Assembly: GCA_038025085.1 (NCBI GenBank) | Contig: CM076139.1 | Span: forward strand, 48,836,807 to 48,900,806 | Reading direction: 5' to 3' | DNA: 64,000 nucleotides | DNA from: Tetragonia tetragonoides | Lineage: Eukaryota; Streptophyta; Magnoliopsida; Caryophyllales; Aizoaceae | Notes under the pieces: generated by a model | The model's database searches: none | What the model saw: only the letters and a program-made list of their open reading frames with translations | Told to the model about the DNA's origin: nothing | In this document: in pieces, positions 24,851 to 35,193 of the stretch | Numbering within the stretch: the first letter of the stretch is position 1 | Layout: every line of letters begins with the position of its first letter | Made by a program: the position numbers and the translations under genes

Positions 24851-25814
24851 AGATTTACGAAAAAATTAAAAAAAATAAAATAAAAAGTGTTAATAGAAAG
24901 TTGAAACCTACCAAAAAAAAAATAAGGAAAAGGAAGAAGGGAGAGGGAAAAAAACTAAAGCATGCAATAACCAATCAAATGTGTAATAAATCGACAAGTA
25001 CTAATTTTTCTCTCAAAGGTTACTATTCAATTCAGTTCATTGGAATTCATCCGTTCAATTCAGTGAAAAAGTACACACCCTCAATCTTGGCATATAATAA
25101 TGATAAATCAACAATAATACTCCTAATTGTATTGGTTGTTCATCTTATATAAGAACAAATTTATCTGTAACTAATTTGAAAAACCAACAATTTCTCTGAA
25201 ACAAAACAAAACAAAATAAAATATAAACTCATTCATTGATAAACAAGATTAAGCATAAATTCAATCACAGTCTCGCATGCCATTGATATGCAAATAGTTA
25301 TATTTTTAATTCTTTTATTACACTACTTTGATTAAGCATGAAACTTTGTAAGATTTTGGTTCTAATAAACTTTAGCAATATATCCAAATTAAAATTTAGA
25401 TATGGTGTATGACTAAGATACTTATATATTTATATCGCAATACAGATCTATTGACCCATTATATGTACCACTTTATGTCTCACTCTCAATCACATCCTGG
25501 CATTAATTTCTCGGGTCCTCGCTACATGCCATAGTTCTTTAAATATAACCACCCCTAGTATAATCTATTGATAGATAGCTTTCAAAAAAAAATCTATTGA
25601 TAGATAGATATTTCAACTAATTTGGTACGGATGGAAAAGGTAATTGATGAAACGAATAAAAGTATAAAACCTCGCTCGAGATTATGATCTATCTCGTCTG
25701 CATTAATTGATGAGTCTCACTCGATGGCGATTGGCGGCTAATGTAATCTCTGCACATTTTATTCATGGTCCTCATGTATGTCAAATCGGGTGTTTTGCAT
25801 TTTAGACTTATTAA
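24851..25814. other. AT-rich flank; right part homologous to the CYP81-3 upstream segment
   Basis: No gene. From about 25490 the sequence resembles 45540-46020 (tataatctattgatagatag versus tataatctatagatagataa; ggcattaatttctcgggtcctc versus ggcattaacttctgggggcctc), so it is the beginning of the second segmental copy. A remnant tttggtacggatgga near 25622 matches the right end of the MITE present in the third copy. Confidence 0.55.
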
Positions 25815-25825
25815 CTAGAATAACT
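25815..25825 (+). repeat. Target-site duplication, left (CTAGAATAACT)
   Basis: Eleven bases identical to 37793-37803, directly outside the two ends of the inverted LINE. They prove that 25826-37792 is one insertion event. Confidence 0.93.
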
Positions 25826-26701
25826 TCCCCAGGTCCATGTGAACTTTGGTCCCGAAAATCCAAGGTCCATAAGACAATTGTTTTCAATCCAGTTCTTGAA
25901 CATGTCACAGCGACGTTGCATGTCCAAGTTACCTCCATGGCGTTCCTCAAGTGACGTCGTTTCATTAAAATCTCATGCTAGGAGCCATGGTTTGTTAAGT
26001 GATGAGGCAAGACTGGAAAGACTATCCCAAAGTTCTTGTCTCTTAACCTGGTCGGGACTTGCATACACAGCAGAAAAGAACCATGGTTCCTCTTCTCTTC
26101 TAGCAATCTTAATTGTGATATGCTGAGCATGGAAGGTATGGACGTTAACTGTCACTTCGTCTACCTTCCAAAACAACCAGATTCCTCCATTATGCCCCTC
26201 TGCATCAACCCGGGCATGGCCAGTGTAGTGAATCTGATTTCCAAGTCTCTCTGCACGTTCCCCATTCAGATGTGTTTCCACCAGCGCAATTACTGACGGA
26301 TGGTTCATCCTAATGATCTCTCGCAGAATTGCAAGAAATTGTGAGCTGCCTGCTCCTTGTGTATTCCACACCAAGAAACTAATAGGTGTAGAATTAGGTA
26401 GTAAATTGGGGTACTGATCTTCCATATTAACAGGTATATGGGGTAGTGAATCAACATAGGCATCCATAATCTTGGAAACAACACGTGCTACCTCAAGCGG
26501 TAAAGACATTTCAAACAATAGCTCCGGTGGCCTTATCATTGGGTCCGGTACATGGATTACCCGAACCTCCATCTTGTGAGCTAGTGGCACCGCCACCCCC
26601 ATCACCGGGGTCTCCTTTGTGGTGCTCGAAAAAGCGAGACACTCCGGGGGGATTATCGAGGCTGCCACATTGATCATTGTGTTTCTCCGAAGAAAAGGCA
26701 T
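25826..26701 (-). pseudogene. LINE B endonuclease, N-terminal half (inverted segment)
   Basis: Reads on the minus strand: VWNTQGAGSSQFLAILREII, ALVETHLNGERAERLG, GGIWLFWKVDEVTV, FSAVYASPDQVKRQELW, WLLA, a stop in place of Gly, DFNETTSLEERHGG, and GFSGPKFTWTWG. It ends abruptly at 25826, next to the target duplication. LINE A continues at the same point with ARLDRGL, which here begins the plus-strand part at 28530. Confidence 0.85.
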
Positions 26702-28453
26702 GTATTTTGGGAATAACAGTGGAGAAGATGGAGGAGAATATTGAATTAGGGTGCTGGTTTTCTTTTGCGAATAACTCCGGTTGCCTTGTGATAATTTTGG
26801 TATTTCTTAGAAAGGCTGATGACGTCTTGTTAAGGGCATTGACTTGGCTTGAGGTTGGCTTGGTAGTGTTAATTTGGGATACATCTTTTCCAATTTGGAA
26901 GGAGAGTCCAGGGCCTACCAAATTCTCATTATTTCCGTTATCAGAGAGATTAACTTCCTCAATTCTCTCCGCCAAATCTTCGTTGTTAATATTCATCATT
27001 TTCTGATCCCCAGTTAATATCACCAAATCTTCCGTAGTATTCTCCTCCACAACACAGAGGTCGTTATTTCCTTCTACAGTCCCAATTTCCTCAAAATTCT
27101 CCTCTGGAATATTCTCAGAAATGACATTTAGATCAACATTATTTTGGTCCGCATTTTTCTCCCCTGCCTCCTCGGTCATGCCAGCTAGCATTTCAAATTG
27201 CGAACCTCCCGCTTGCTTATTTTTTGCCGTTTGTTTAGGCTTTGATTTTGCAGTTTTCCCATTATTCTGATTCCCTGTATTACCCAGTTTGGAACCAGTA
27301 GTGATCTCACGGGTCTTCGGGTCGGGCTTGGTTGGGCGCTTTCGGGCCGTCTTTTTGGCAATCATCCATTCCCCATACAACTGCACAGGAACAGGGGGAG
27401 CTCTCTGTATATCAGGAATCATGTCCCTGTCATCTTGGTTCATTGCATGGTTAACAGTGTGGGATTCATGATTAGTCTCCTTGTTTCGTTCAATTGCTTC
27501 CTGATATTTCTCACAGTCCTCTTCACGGTGTCCCATTCTTCCGCACTTAAAACATATTAGTTTCAAGCCTTCCCATTGGATCCGCCATACCCGTCCATGT
27601 AATCTGAAAATAGAGAGTAGTGGCTTAGTGAGATCAACTTCCACACTTAATCTTGTAAACTGGGCTCGTTCAGCTGTGGCCGTAGCATGATCCACCCGAA
27701 TGATCTTGCCAACCTTTTCCGCGATTCATTTCAGAAAGGTTGCATCCAGGTATTCAACTGATAAGTAAGGGATTCGAATCCACGCAATTAAGACTCGCAT
27801 AGGGGAGTCGTCAGGGACAAAGTCATGCACCCACTTACGTACAGTCAAATAACTATCATTAATGATCCAGGGTCCTTGCGAGAGGACAAAATTATAATCA
27901 TCTAGGCAAGTAAACGTGGCCAAAATAGTAATCGAACCCAATATTAATAAGGGAGAGGCTCCCCTTCAGGCACCATTTAGTTGTCAATTTCTTGAGCAAC
28001 TGATAGTATCCTACTTTTTTATTGAACATCTTGATGATGAGTGTATTCTTCCATGGGCTTCTCAGTCGGTTTTTTTCCTCTTTTGTAAGCAAGATGGTAG
28101 GACAGCGAGGATCTTCCTCACTCTCAGGGTCCATTTCATCATCATCTGACACTTCGTCTTTACCCTCTGCGTGAGGATCCATAAATGGAGAGCCACCAGA
28201 TCTTCCTTGACCCCAAGGGGAGCCATTTTGAATGCTGTGAACATATGTTCCCCCCTCCCTGGAAAGGAGGATTATTGGTTCCACTCATTGGTGTTTCTGG
28301 GACATGAGTTTGTGTTTCTTTTGATCCAACAGAGGCGTGAAAGTTTCGTAGATCATATGTTTTTCGTTTAAATTTCTTGTTCGAGCGGTTGAGTAGGTCT
28401 AATTCCTCTGAAGAGGAGGTGGCAGTTTGCCCATGGGCACTTACAGCATCCAT
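26511..28453 (-). pseudogene. LINE B ORF1: DUF4283 plus zinc knuckle (frameshifted)
   Basis: Start at 28453 (MDAVSAHGQT). Frameshifts near 28250 and 27900 split the DUF4283 part (SPWKNTLIIKMFNKKVGYYQ; WIINDSYLTVRKWVHDF; WIRIPYLSVEYL). Then an open frame at 27695-26511 has VEVDLTKPLLSIFRLHGRVW and the knuckle CFKCGRMGHREEDC, followed by a long polar tail. It is clearly related to LINE A ORF1 but differs through the tail. Confidence 0.85.
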
Positions 28454-28511
28454 GGGCGGATTCTCTCTCTAGCGTTTTTATTACTCTCTCTCTCTTCACT
28501 TCCACAAGTTA

Positions 28512-29523
28512 AAAACAAGGGAGCTAGGTTGGATAGAGGGCTTTGTAAAACCCTGTGGCGTGTACAATTTGCGGAGGCAGCTGTTAAACACCTCCCTGCA
28601 ATTCATTCTGACCACTCTCCCCTCCTTATAAACACTAATGGTTTTATTGCCCCTCCTCGGGGTCCGAAATCGTTTAGATTCATGTCAGCTTGGCTAGCCC
28701 ATGAAAAGTTTGGGGAGCTAGTAAAGACACTTTGGAGAAAGGATATTCCTATTGTTCAGTTCCTACCCAAATTTGCAGAGGACCTTCAAGATTGGAATAG
28801 AATCATCTTTGGTAATATTTTTTGCCAAAAGAAGCTCTTATGGTCACGCATTGAGGGGATTCAGAGATCGTTGGCCAGTGAGGGTGATAGATATTTGCTG
28901 AAACTTGAAAGAAAACTCAAGTCTGAATATGATGAAATTCTGTGACGGGAGGAGGAGCTGTGGTTTCATAAATTCCGACTTGAGGCCATTAAAGATGGGG
29001 ATCGCAATACCACCTACTTCCATACTTCTACTATTATTCGGCGGAAAGTTAATCGAGTGGAGATGCTGAAAAATGATAATGATGAATGGGTACATGACCC
29101 GAGTACGCTGAAGGGAATGATGGTTAACTTCTTCAGCCATCTTTATACAGATGAAGGTGGCTCTGAGACAATGAGTGATCTCCCTACAGACTACTTCCCA
29201 CTTATCCTGGCCAGCGAGTTTGAGAAAATTACTAGACCATACACGCCTAGTGACATTAAGGTAGTGATCTCCTCTATGGGACTGTACAAATCCCCAGGCC
29301 CAGACGATTTCCAAGCTCTCTTTTTCCAAAGACATTGGGATACAGTTCAAGACAGCTTTTGTGATGCAGTTATTAAAATATTAGAAGGACAAACTATCCC
29401 AGAGGGGCTAAACGAGACTTTTCTCGTACTTATTCCCAAGATAGATAGTCCGCAGTTGGCGTCTCAATTCCGGCCCATAAGTCTGTGCAATGTCCTCTTT
29501 AAAACTGTCACAAAGTCCATTGT
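28512..29523 (+). pseudogene. LINE B ORF2: endonuclease C-terminal half and RT N-terminus (plus segment)
   Basis: Begins NKGARLDRGLCKTLWRVQFA and IHSDHSPLLI (last endonuclease motifs), then the linker to RT (KSFRFMSAWLAHEKF, NTTYFHTSTIIRRKVNRVEM) and RT blocks YKSPGPDDFQALFFQRHW, ETFLVLIPKIDSPQLASQFR and PISLCNVLFKTVTKSIV, where the Copia element interrupts it. A stop occurs at 28943-28945 (after KSEYDEIL). Confidence 0.88.
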
Positions 29524-30321
29524 TGTTGGGGAAAGCACACAAATACACAAGCGGAAGCAACAAAGACTTTTTCCCCGGTTGTGATGCAAAGATGAGCAAT
29601 AACCAATTCAAGCAACCAAACAATATTGAACCAAAATGACAGAAGCAAATAGAACTATAAATCAGCCCAAAAAACAGTAAATAAACAAGGAGACGCAAGG
29701 ATTTACGTGGAAACCCCGATGTGGGGAAAAAACCACGGGACCGTTAACCAAACGGTACCAAAACCTCCACTAATCAACAAATTAACAAGTGGGTACAACA
29801 ATAGTTCTTCCCTAGATCAACTAGAGGTATTCACAATCATCAAGGATCAACCTTGGCACAACAAGTCTCCCAAATCATCACCCAAAAGAGTGGAAATACA
29901 ATTTCGTATAAAATAAGAGCTGAATTTAGAAAACTGACTTAGAGAGCTCCAAATGAAATTCTGACCGTTGGATTTGAAGAAGGGGATGTCAGGAACAACG
30001 TGCTAAAATCTCGCGACGATCGGAGTTCGTTTGGTCGTCGATCGGGGCGGATTTCTGGGCTGCCAGCACCAAAATTCGTGGGTGGCTCCTCTTCTCTCTC
30101 TCCTCTTCTCTTCTAGACTTTTCTCCTGATTTTTGTGAGTGTCTAGGCTTTCTCTCTCTTGCACTCAGCCCTTCTAACCTTTTGGCTTATAAGGGAAGCC
30201 ACTTGTGAGTGAATATACGAAATTGCCCTTCACTTAAACATCATATGGATAACCCATATGGTAAGCAAATATAACCCAAGTTAATTGGGCTCTTCCTCCA
30301 TGTAGGAGGGATACTCCAACA
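29524..30321 (-). repeat. Copia 3' LTR
   Basis: 798 bp, minus orientation TGTTGGAGTATCCC...TTCCCCAACA. Against the 5' LTR I found six single-base differences by eye. It is flanked on its outer side by ATTGT (29519-29523), and on the inner side by the polypurine tract GTGAGGGGGAGATT. Confidence 0.95.
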
Positions 30322-30337
30322 AATCTCCCCCTCACTC

Positions 30338-33300
30338 CTACATGGGGGGCTCGACCAAGCCCGCAATCTTTCTACAAACAAGAAGTTTCTCCTTAGGCAA
30401 GGCCTTCATCAACATGTCCGATCCGTTGAGATCGGTGTGAATCTTCACAAGCTCAAATGACTTGTCTTCTACCGCTTCTCGAATCCAATGATACCTCCTC
30501 TGTATGTGTTTCGTTCGGGAATGGTAGGCTGCATTCTTGGCAAGGTGGATGGCACTTTGACTATCACAATAAAAAGGGTACTTGTCTTGTTTCAAACCCA
30601 ACTCCTCTAGAAAATCTCTCATCCAAATAAACTCCTTGCCAGCTTCAACCGCTGCCATATACTCAGATTCTGTGGTAGACAGAGCAACAAACTTTTGCAA
30701 TTTTGATTGCCATGAAACAGCTCCCCCTGCAATTGTCATCAAGTATCCGGAGGTAGACTTACTAGCATCAATATCACCCGACAAATCAGCATCTGTGTAG
30801 CCATCTAACACAGGTTGTCCGGGACCAAAGCATAAACACACTCTAGAAGTACCTCTGAGATACCGCATGATCCACTTTATTGCTGCCCAATGCTCCTTAC
30901 CAGGATTAGACATGAACCTGCTAACAACCCCAATGGCATGTGCAATGTCTGGCCTAGTGCATACCATGGCATACATCAAACTCCCCACGGCGGATGCATA
31001 AGGCACCGTCATCATCTCTTTCTTGTCATTCTCACTTGTAGGACACTGGCTGGAGCTTAGCTTCATGTGACTTGCAAGTGGCGAGCTCACGGGTTTAGCT
31101 TTGTCCATCTTGAACCTCTCTAGCAGCTTCTGGATGTAACTCTCTTGTGATAGCCATATCTTCTTGTTCTTCCTATCACGAGAGATACGCATGCCCAAAA
31201 TTTGCTTTGCAGGGCCAAGGTCCTTCATTGCAAAGGACTTGCTCAAGGCACTCTTCAGGTTGGCAATCTTCTCCTTATCCTGTCCAACAATCAACATGTC
31301 ATCCACATAAAGTAAGAGAATGAGAAAATCACCTCCGGCGTAATGCTTCACAAACACACATGAATCTGCATGTGTCTTGTGGAAACTGTGGTCTTTCATG
31401 AAAGACTCAAACTTCTTGTACCATTGTCGAGGTGCTTGTTTCAAGCCATATAAACTCTTTTTCAAACGGCATACAAGCTTCTCACTTCCCTTCTCTTGGA
31501 AACCTTCTGGTTGCTCCATGTAGATTTCCTCCTCTAAGTCACCATGGAGGAAAGCAGTCTTCACATCAAGTTGTTCCAACTCCAAATCCATGCTAGCAGC
31601 TAAGCCAAGAACAACTCTAACAGAAGACATCTTCACAACTGGAGAGAAAATCTCTTCAAAGTCTATGCCTTTCTTTTGACCTGAGCCTTTCACCACCAAA
31701 CGTGCCTTGTACCTAGGTGGTGAACCATATTCTCCAGTTTTCAATCTGTACACCCATTTGTTCTTGAGTGCTCTCTTGCCCTTAGGCAACTCCACTAAGT
31801 CATATGTGTGGTTCTCATGCAAGGATTTCATCTCATCTTGCATGGCATTATACCACTCCTTGCAGTGCTCATGTGACATAGCCTCCTCGTAGCTTTCAGG
31901 TTCTCCCCCGTCGGTCATCAACACATACTCATCTGCTGGATATTTAGAGGTAGGCTGTCTCTCTCTGGTGGATCTCCTCAACTGTGGTTCTGGTTGTACA
32001 TGGGGTTCTTCTTCATGTGTATGATCTAGTGGTGGCTGAACATCATCACCATCATCACTGTTATGATCATCATTGCCATCTTCCTGTTGTTCTCCCCCTT
32101 GAACTCTAGGAGTTACTTCAGGAAATATTGGATCTGTGTTGGCGCTGTCACTAGGAGAAGGCTCTGGTTGTTTCTTCTTCTCACAATCTGCAAAGGTTTT
32201 GTCTTCAAAGAACACTACATCTCTGCTTCTAATCACTTTCCTGCTAACTAGATTCCACAATCTGTACCCAAACTCATCCTCTGAGTACCCTAGGAAGATG
32301 CATGGCTTTGTCTTGCTATCAAGCTTGGACCTCTCATCTCTGGGAATATGAACATATGCAAGGCACCCAAAGACTCTCAGGTGGCTGAATGATACCTCTT
32401 TACCAGTCCATACTCTCTGCGGAACATCTCCATTAAGAGGAATTGAAGGTGACCGGTTGATGAGGTACACTGTTGTAAACATTACCTCGGCCCAAAAAAT
32501 CCTAGGCAGCTTCGCATGAGAGAGCATACATCGAATTCTTTCTTCAATTGTTCTGTTCATTCTCTCTGCAAGTCCATTCAGCTGAGGTGTCTTGGGAACT
32601 ATCTTCTCAAGCCTGATGCCCTGTACTTTGCAATACTCTTCAAATGGACCCCTGTACTCTCCACCATTGTCAGCTCTAACACACTTGAGCTTCCGGCCTG
32701 TTTCTCTCTCAACTCTGGCCTGGAACTGCTTGAAAAACTGTAGCACCTGGTCTTTGGTTTTCAACACAAAAGCCCACAGTTTTCTAGAATAATCATCAAT
32801 AAAAGTAACAAAATAAAGTGCACCGCTATGTGACTTAGTATCCATAGAACATACATCAGTGTGAACAAGATCTAATGCATGTTTTCTTCTAGATGGGGGA
32901 CGAGCATGAAATGCTGCCCTATGTTGTTTTCCAGCTAAACAATCAACACAGGGTTTCAAGGACATACCTTGAACATCAGGAAGGAGTTGCTTCTTAGCAA
33001 GCATTTGCATACCTCTTTCACTCATGTGACCAAGTCTCTTGTGCCATAACTCGCTAGAGGAATCATCAACTGCGTGTACTTCTCCTTTGCACAACTTAGC
33101 TTGCATCACATACAAGGATCTATGCTTGCTCCCACGAGCCACAATCAAACTTCCTTTGATAAGCTTGCACTTTCCACCGCCAAAGTTGCTGGAGTAACCA
33201 GCATCATCGAGCAACCCAGGAGATATCAAATTCAGCCGAATGTCTGGAACATGTCGGACATCTCTCAACACCAAACTGCAACCTATGGATGTCTCCAAAC

Positions 33301-34348
33301 ACACTGTACCCATGCCTACAATCTTGGATGAGCCATCATTTCCCATCCTTACATAGCCAAAGTCACCGCTAGTGTAAGATGAGAAGTAATCTTGGTGCGA
33401 GGTTAGATGAAATGAAGCACCCGTGTCAATCACCCAAGTACAATCATCACTAGCTAGATTTAGGCAATGGTCACCAATAAAAAATAATTCATCACTTGTT
33501 GCAATTGCAGTGGTGTTGTTATCTTTCTCTTCTTGTTGTTGCCCGGATGTCTCACCCTTTTCTTTCCTTTCTCTGAACTTGTCTCTCTTCATTTTCCTGC
33601 AATGTTTTTGAATGTGGCCTGGCTTATCACAATAGTGGCAAATGATCTTACCCCTTGATTTTGATCTCCCCCTGGACTTGTCTCTATGCTGGGGATGTCG
33701 AGTCTTACTTCTTCCCCTGCTTGATTCTTGTGTCACATTAGCATCTGGTTGTGTGGAGGAACTCATTTCCTTCCTTCTAGTTTCTTCATTCAACAAACTA
33801 GCTTTGACAATTTCCATTGTCAGCGTGCCCTCTGGTGCGGAGTTGCTAAGTGATACAAATAGAGTGTCCCAACTTTCTGGCAATGAGCAAAGTAGTAGCA
33901 ATGCCTGCAGCTCATCATCTAAATTCATCTTCATTGCAGACAACTTGTTAATCAAACTTTGAAATTCATTCAAGTGAACTACTATGCTATCACCATCTTT
34001 ATATTCCAATTTCACAAGTTTTCTAATCAATGACGCTTTACTCAAGGCATTCTTCCTTTCATACATGGTCTCAAGTTTCTTCCAAAGAGTATAAGCATTC
34101 GTGTCATTGGCAATATGTTGGAGGACACTCATATCAACAAATTGTCTAATTGTTCCAACGGCTTTACGGTTCAATATTTTCCACTCACTTTCAACAACAT
34201 CAGTTGGTATGGTTGCATTTAAAATTGGTTCATACAAATCCTTCACATAAAGGATATCCTCCATTTTAGTTTTCCACACGGAGTAATTTCCAGAATTCAA
34301 ACTAATCATTCCGTGCACACCATATTTTTCATCCATCTTTAACAACAC
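30338..34348 (-). CDS. Copia gag-pol polyprotein, intact
   Basis: Single 1336-residue frame, about the size of Tnt1 (1328). Gag region (about 1-235, UBN2-like, KLEYKDGDSIVVHLNEFQ), zinc knuckle CHYCDKPGHIQKHC (about 236-249), aspartic protease VIDTGASFHLTSH (about 303), pre-integrase LWHKRLGHMSERGMQML, integrase core (HTDVCS, RADNGGEYRG), reverse transcriptase (FLHGDLEEEIYMEQPEGF; catalytic YVDDMLIVG near 1012) and RNase H (STTESEYMAAVEAGKEF, YCDSQSAIHLAKN). All catalytic motifs are present and no stop or frameshift is seen, so it may still be mobile. The ATG at 34348 is the first in frame; MDEKYG (34336) is an alternative start. Confidence 0.95.
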   Translation of the reverse strand: MLLKMDEKYGVHGMISLNSGNYSVWKTKMEDILYVKDLYEPILNATIPTDVVESEWKILNRKAVGTIRQFVDMSVLQHIANDTNAYTLWKKLETMYERKNALSKASLIRKLVKLEYKDGDSIVVHLNEFQSLINKLSAMKMNLDDELQALLLLCSLPESWDTLFVSLSNSAPEGTLTMEIVKASLLNEETRRKEMSSSTQPDANVTQESSRGRSKTRHPQHRDKSRGRSKSRGKIICHYCDKPGHIQKHCRKMKRDKFRERKEKGETSGQQQEEKDNNTTAIATSDELFFIGDHCLNLASDDCTWVIDTGASFHLTSHQDYFSSYTSGDFGYVRMGNDGSSKIVGMGTVCLETSIGCSLVLRDVRHVPDIRLNLISPGLLDDAGYSSNFGGGKCKLIKGSLIVARGSKHRSLYVMQAKLCKGEVHAVDDSSSELWHKRLGHMSERGMQMLAKKQLLPDVQGMSLKPCVDCLAGKQHRAAFHARPPSRRKHALDLVHTDVCSMDTKSHSGALYFVTFIDDYSRKLWAFVLKTKDQVLQFFKQFQARVERETGRKLKCVRADNGGEYRGPFEEYCKVQGIRLEKIVPKTPQLNGLAERMNRTIEERIRCMLSHAKLPRIFWAEVMFTTVYLINRSPSIPLNGDVPQRVWTGKEVSFSHLRVFGCLAYVHIPRDERSKLDSKTKPCIFLGYSEDEFGYRLWNLVSRKVIRSRDVVFFEDKTFADCEKKKQPEPSPSDSANTDPIFPEVTPRVQGGEQQEDGNDDHNSDDGDDVQPPLDHTHEEEPHVQPEPQLRRSTRERQPTSKYPADEYVLMTDGGEPESYEEAMSHEHCKEWYNAMQDEMKSLHENHTYDLVELPKGKRALKNKWVYRLKTGEYGSPPRYKARLVVKGSGQKKGIDFEEIFSPVVKMSSVRVVLGLAASMDLELEQLDVKTAFLHGDLEEEIYMEQPEGFQEKGSEKLVCRLKKSLYGLKQAPRQWYKKFESFMKDHSFHKTHADSCVFVKHYAGGDFLILLLYVDDMLIVGQDKEKIANLKSALSKSFAMKDLGPAKQILGMRISRDRKNKKIWLSQESYIQKLLERFKMDKAKPVSSPLASHMKLSSSQCPTSENDKKEMMTVPYASAVGSLMYAMVCTRPDIAHAIGVVSRFMSNPGKEHWAAIKWIMRYLRGTSRVCLCFGPGQPVLDGYTDADLSGDIDASKSTSGYLMTIAGGAVSWQSKLQKFVALSTTESEYMAAVEAGKEFIWMRDFLEELGLKQDKYPFYCDSQSAIHLAKNAAYHSRTKHIQRRYHWIREAVEDKSFELVKIHTDLNGSDMLMKALPKEKLLVCRKIAGLVEPPM

Positions 34349-34390
34349 AACAAATTCACAATGACTCTAACCAAAGCTCTGATACCACTA

Positions 34391-35188
34391 TGTTGGGGAA
34401 AGCACACAAATACACAAGCGGAAGCAACAAAGACTTTTTCCCCGGTTGTGATGCAAAGATGAGCAATAACCAATTCAAGCAACCAAACAATATTGAACCA
34501 AAATGACAGAAGCAAATGGAACTATAAATCAGCCCAAAAAACAGTAAATAAACAAGGAGACGCAAGGATTTACGTGGAAACCCCGATGTGGGGAAAAAAC
34601 CACGGGACCGTTAACCGAACGGTACCAAAACCTCCACTAATCAACAAATTAACAAGTGGGTACAACAATAGTTCTTCCCTAGATCAACTAGAGGTATTCA
34701 CAATCATCAAGGATCAACCTTGGCACAACAAGTCTCCCAAATCATCACCCAAAAGAGTGGAAATACAATTTCGTATAAAATAAGAGCTGAATTTAGAAAA
34801 CTGACTTAGAGAGCTCCAAATGAAATTCTGCCCGTTGGATTTGAAGAAGGGGATGTTAGGAACAACGTGCTAAAATCTCGCAACGATCGGAGTTCGTTTG
34901 GTCGTCGATCGGGGCGGATTTCTGGGCTGCCAGCACCAAAATTCGTGGGTGGCTCCTTTTCTCTCTCTCCTCTTCTCTTCTAGACTTTTCTCCTGATTTT
35001 TGTGAGTGTCTAGGCTTTCTCTCTCTTGCACTCAGCCCTTCTAACCTTTTGGCTTATAAGGGAAGCCACTTGTGAGTGAATATACGAAATTGCCCTTCAC
35101 TTAAACATCATATGGATAACCCATATGGTAAGCAAATATAACCCAAGTTAATTGGGCTCTTCCTCCATGTAGGAGGGATACTCCAACA
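34391..35188 (-). repeat. Copia 5' LTR
   Basis: 798 bp, almost identical to 29524-30321. Differences seen include a/g in caaatRgaac, a/g in ttaaccRaac, a/c in ttctgMccg, c/t in gatgtYagg, g/a in ctcgcRacg and c/t in gctccYttt. The primer binding site follows on its inner side. Confidence 0.95.
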
Positions 35189-35193
35189 ATTGT

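Larger units (their letters stand above)
29524..35188 (-). mobile_element. Complete young Ty1/Copia retrotransposon (5665 bp)
   Basis: Two 798-bp LTRs with about six differences (roughly 99% identity), an intact 1336-codon polyprotein, primer binding site TGGTATCAGAGC (34388-34377, initiator tRNA-Met), a polypurine tract and a 5-bp target duplication ATTGT (29519-29523 and 35189-35193). Domain order PR-INT-RT-RH defines Copia; the layout resembles Tnt1/Tork-type elements, but lineage is not proven. It splits the LINE B reverse transcriptase codons exactly at KSIV/VNRL, so it is the latest insertion in this nest. Confidence 0.96.
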
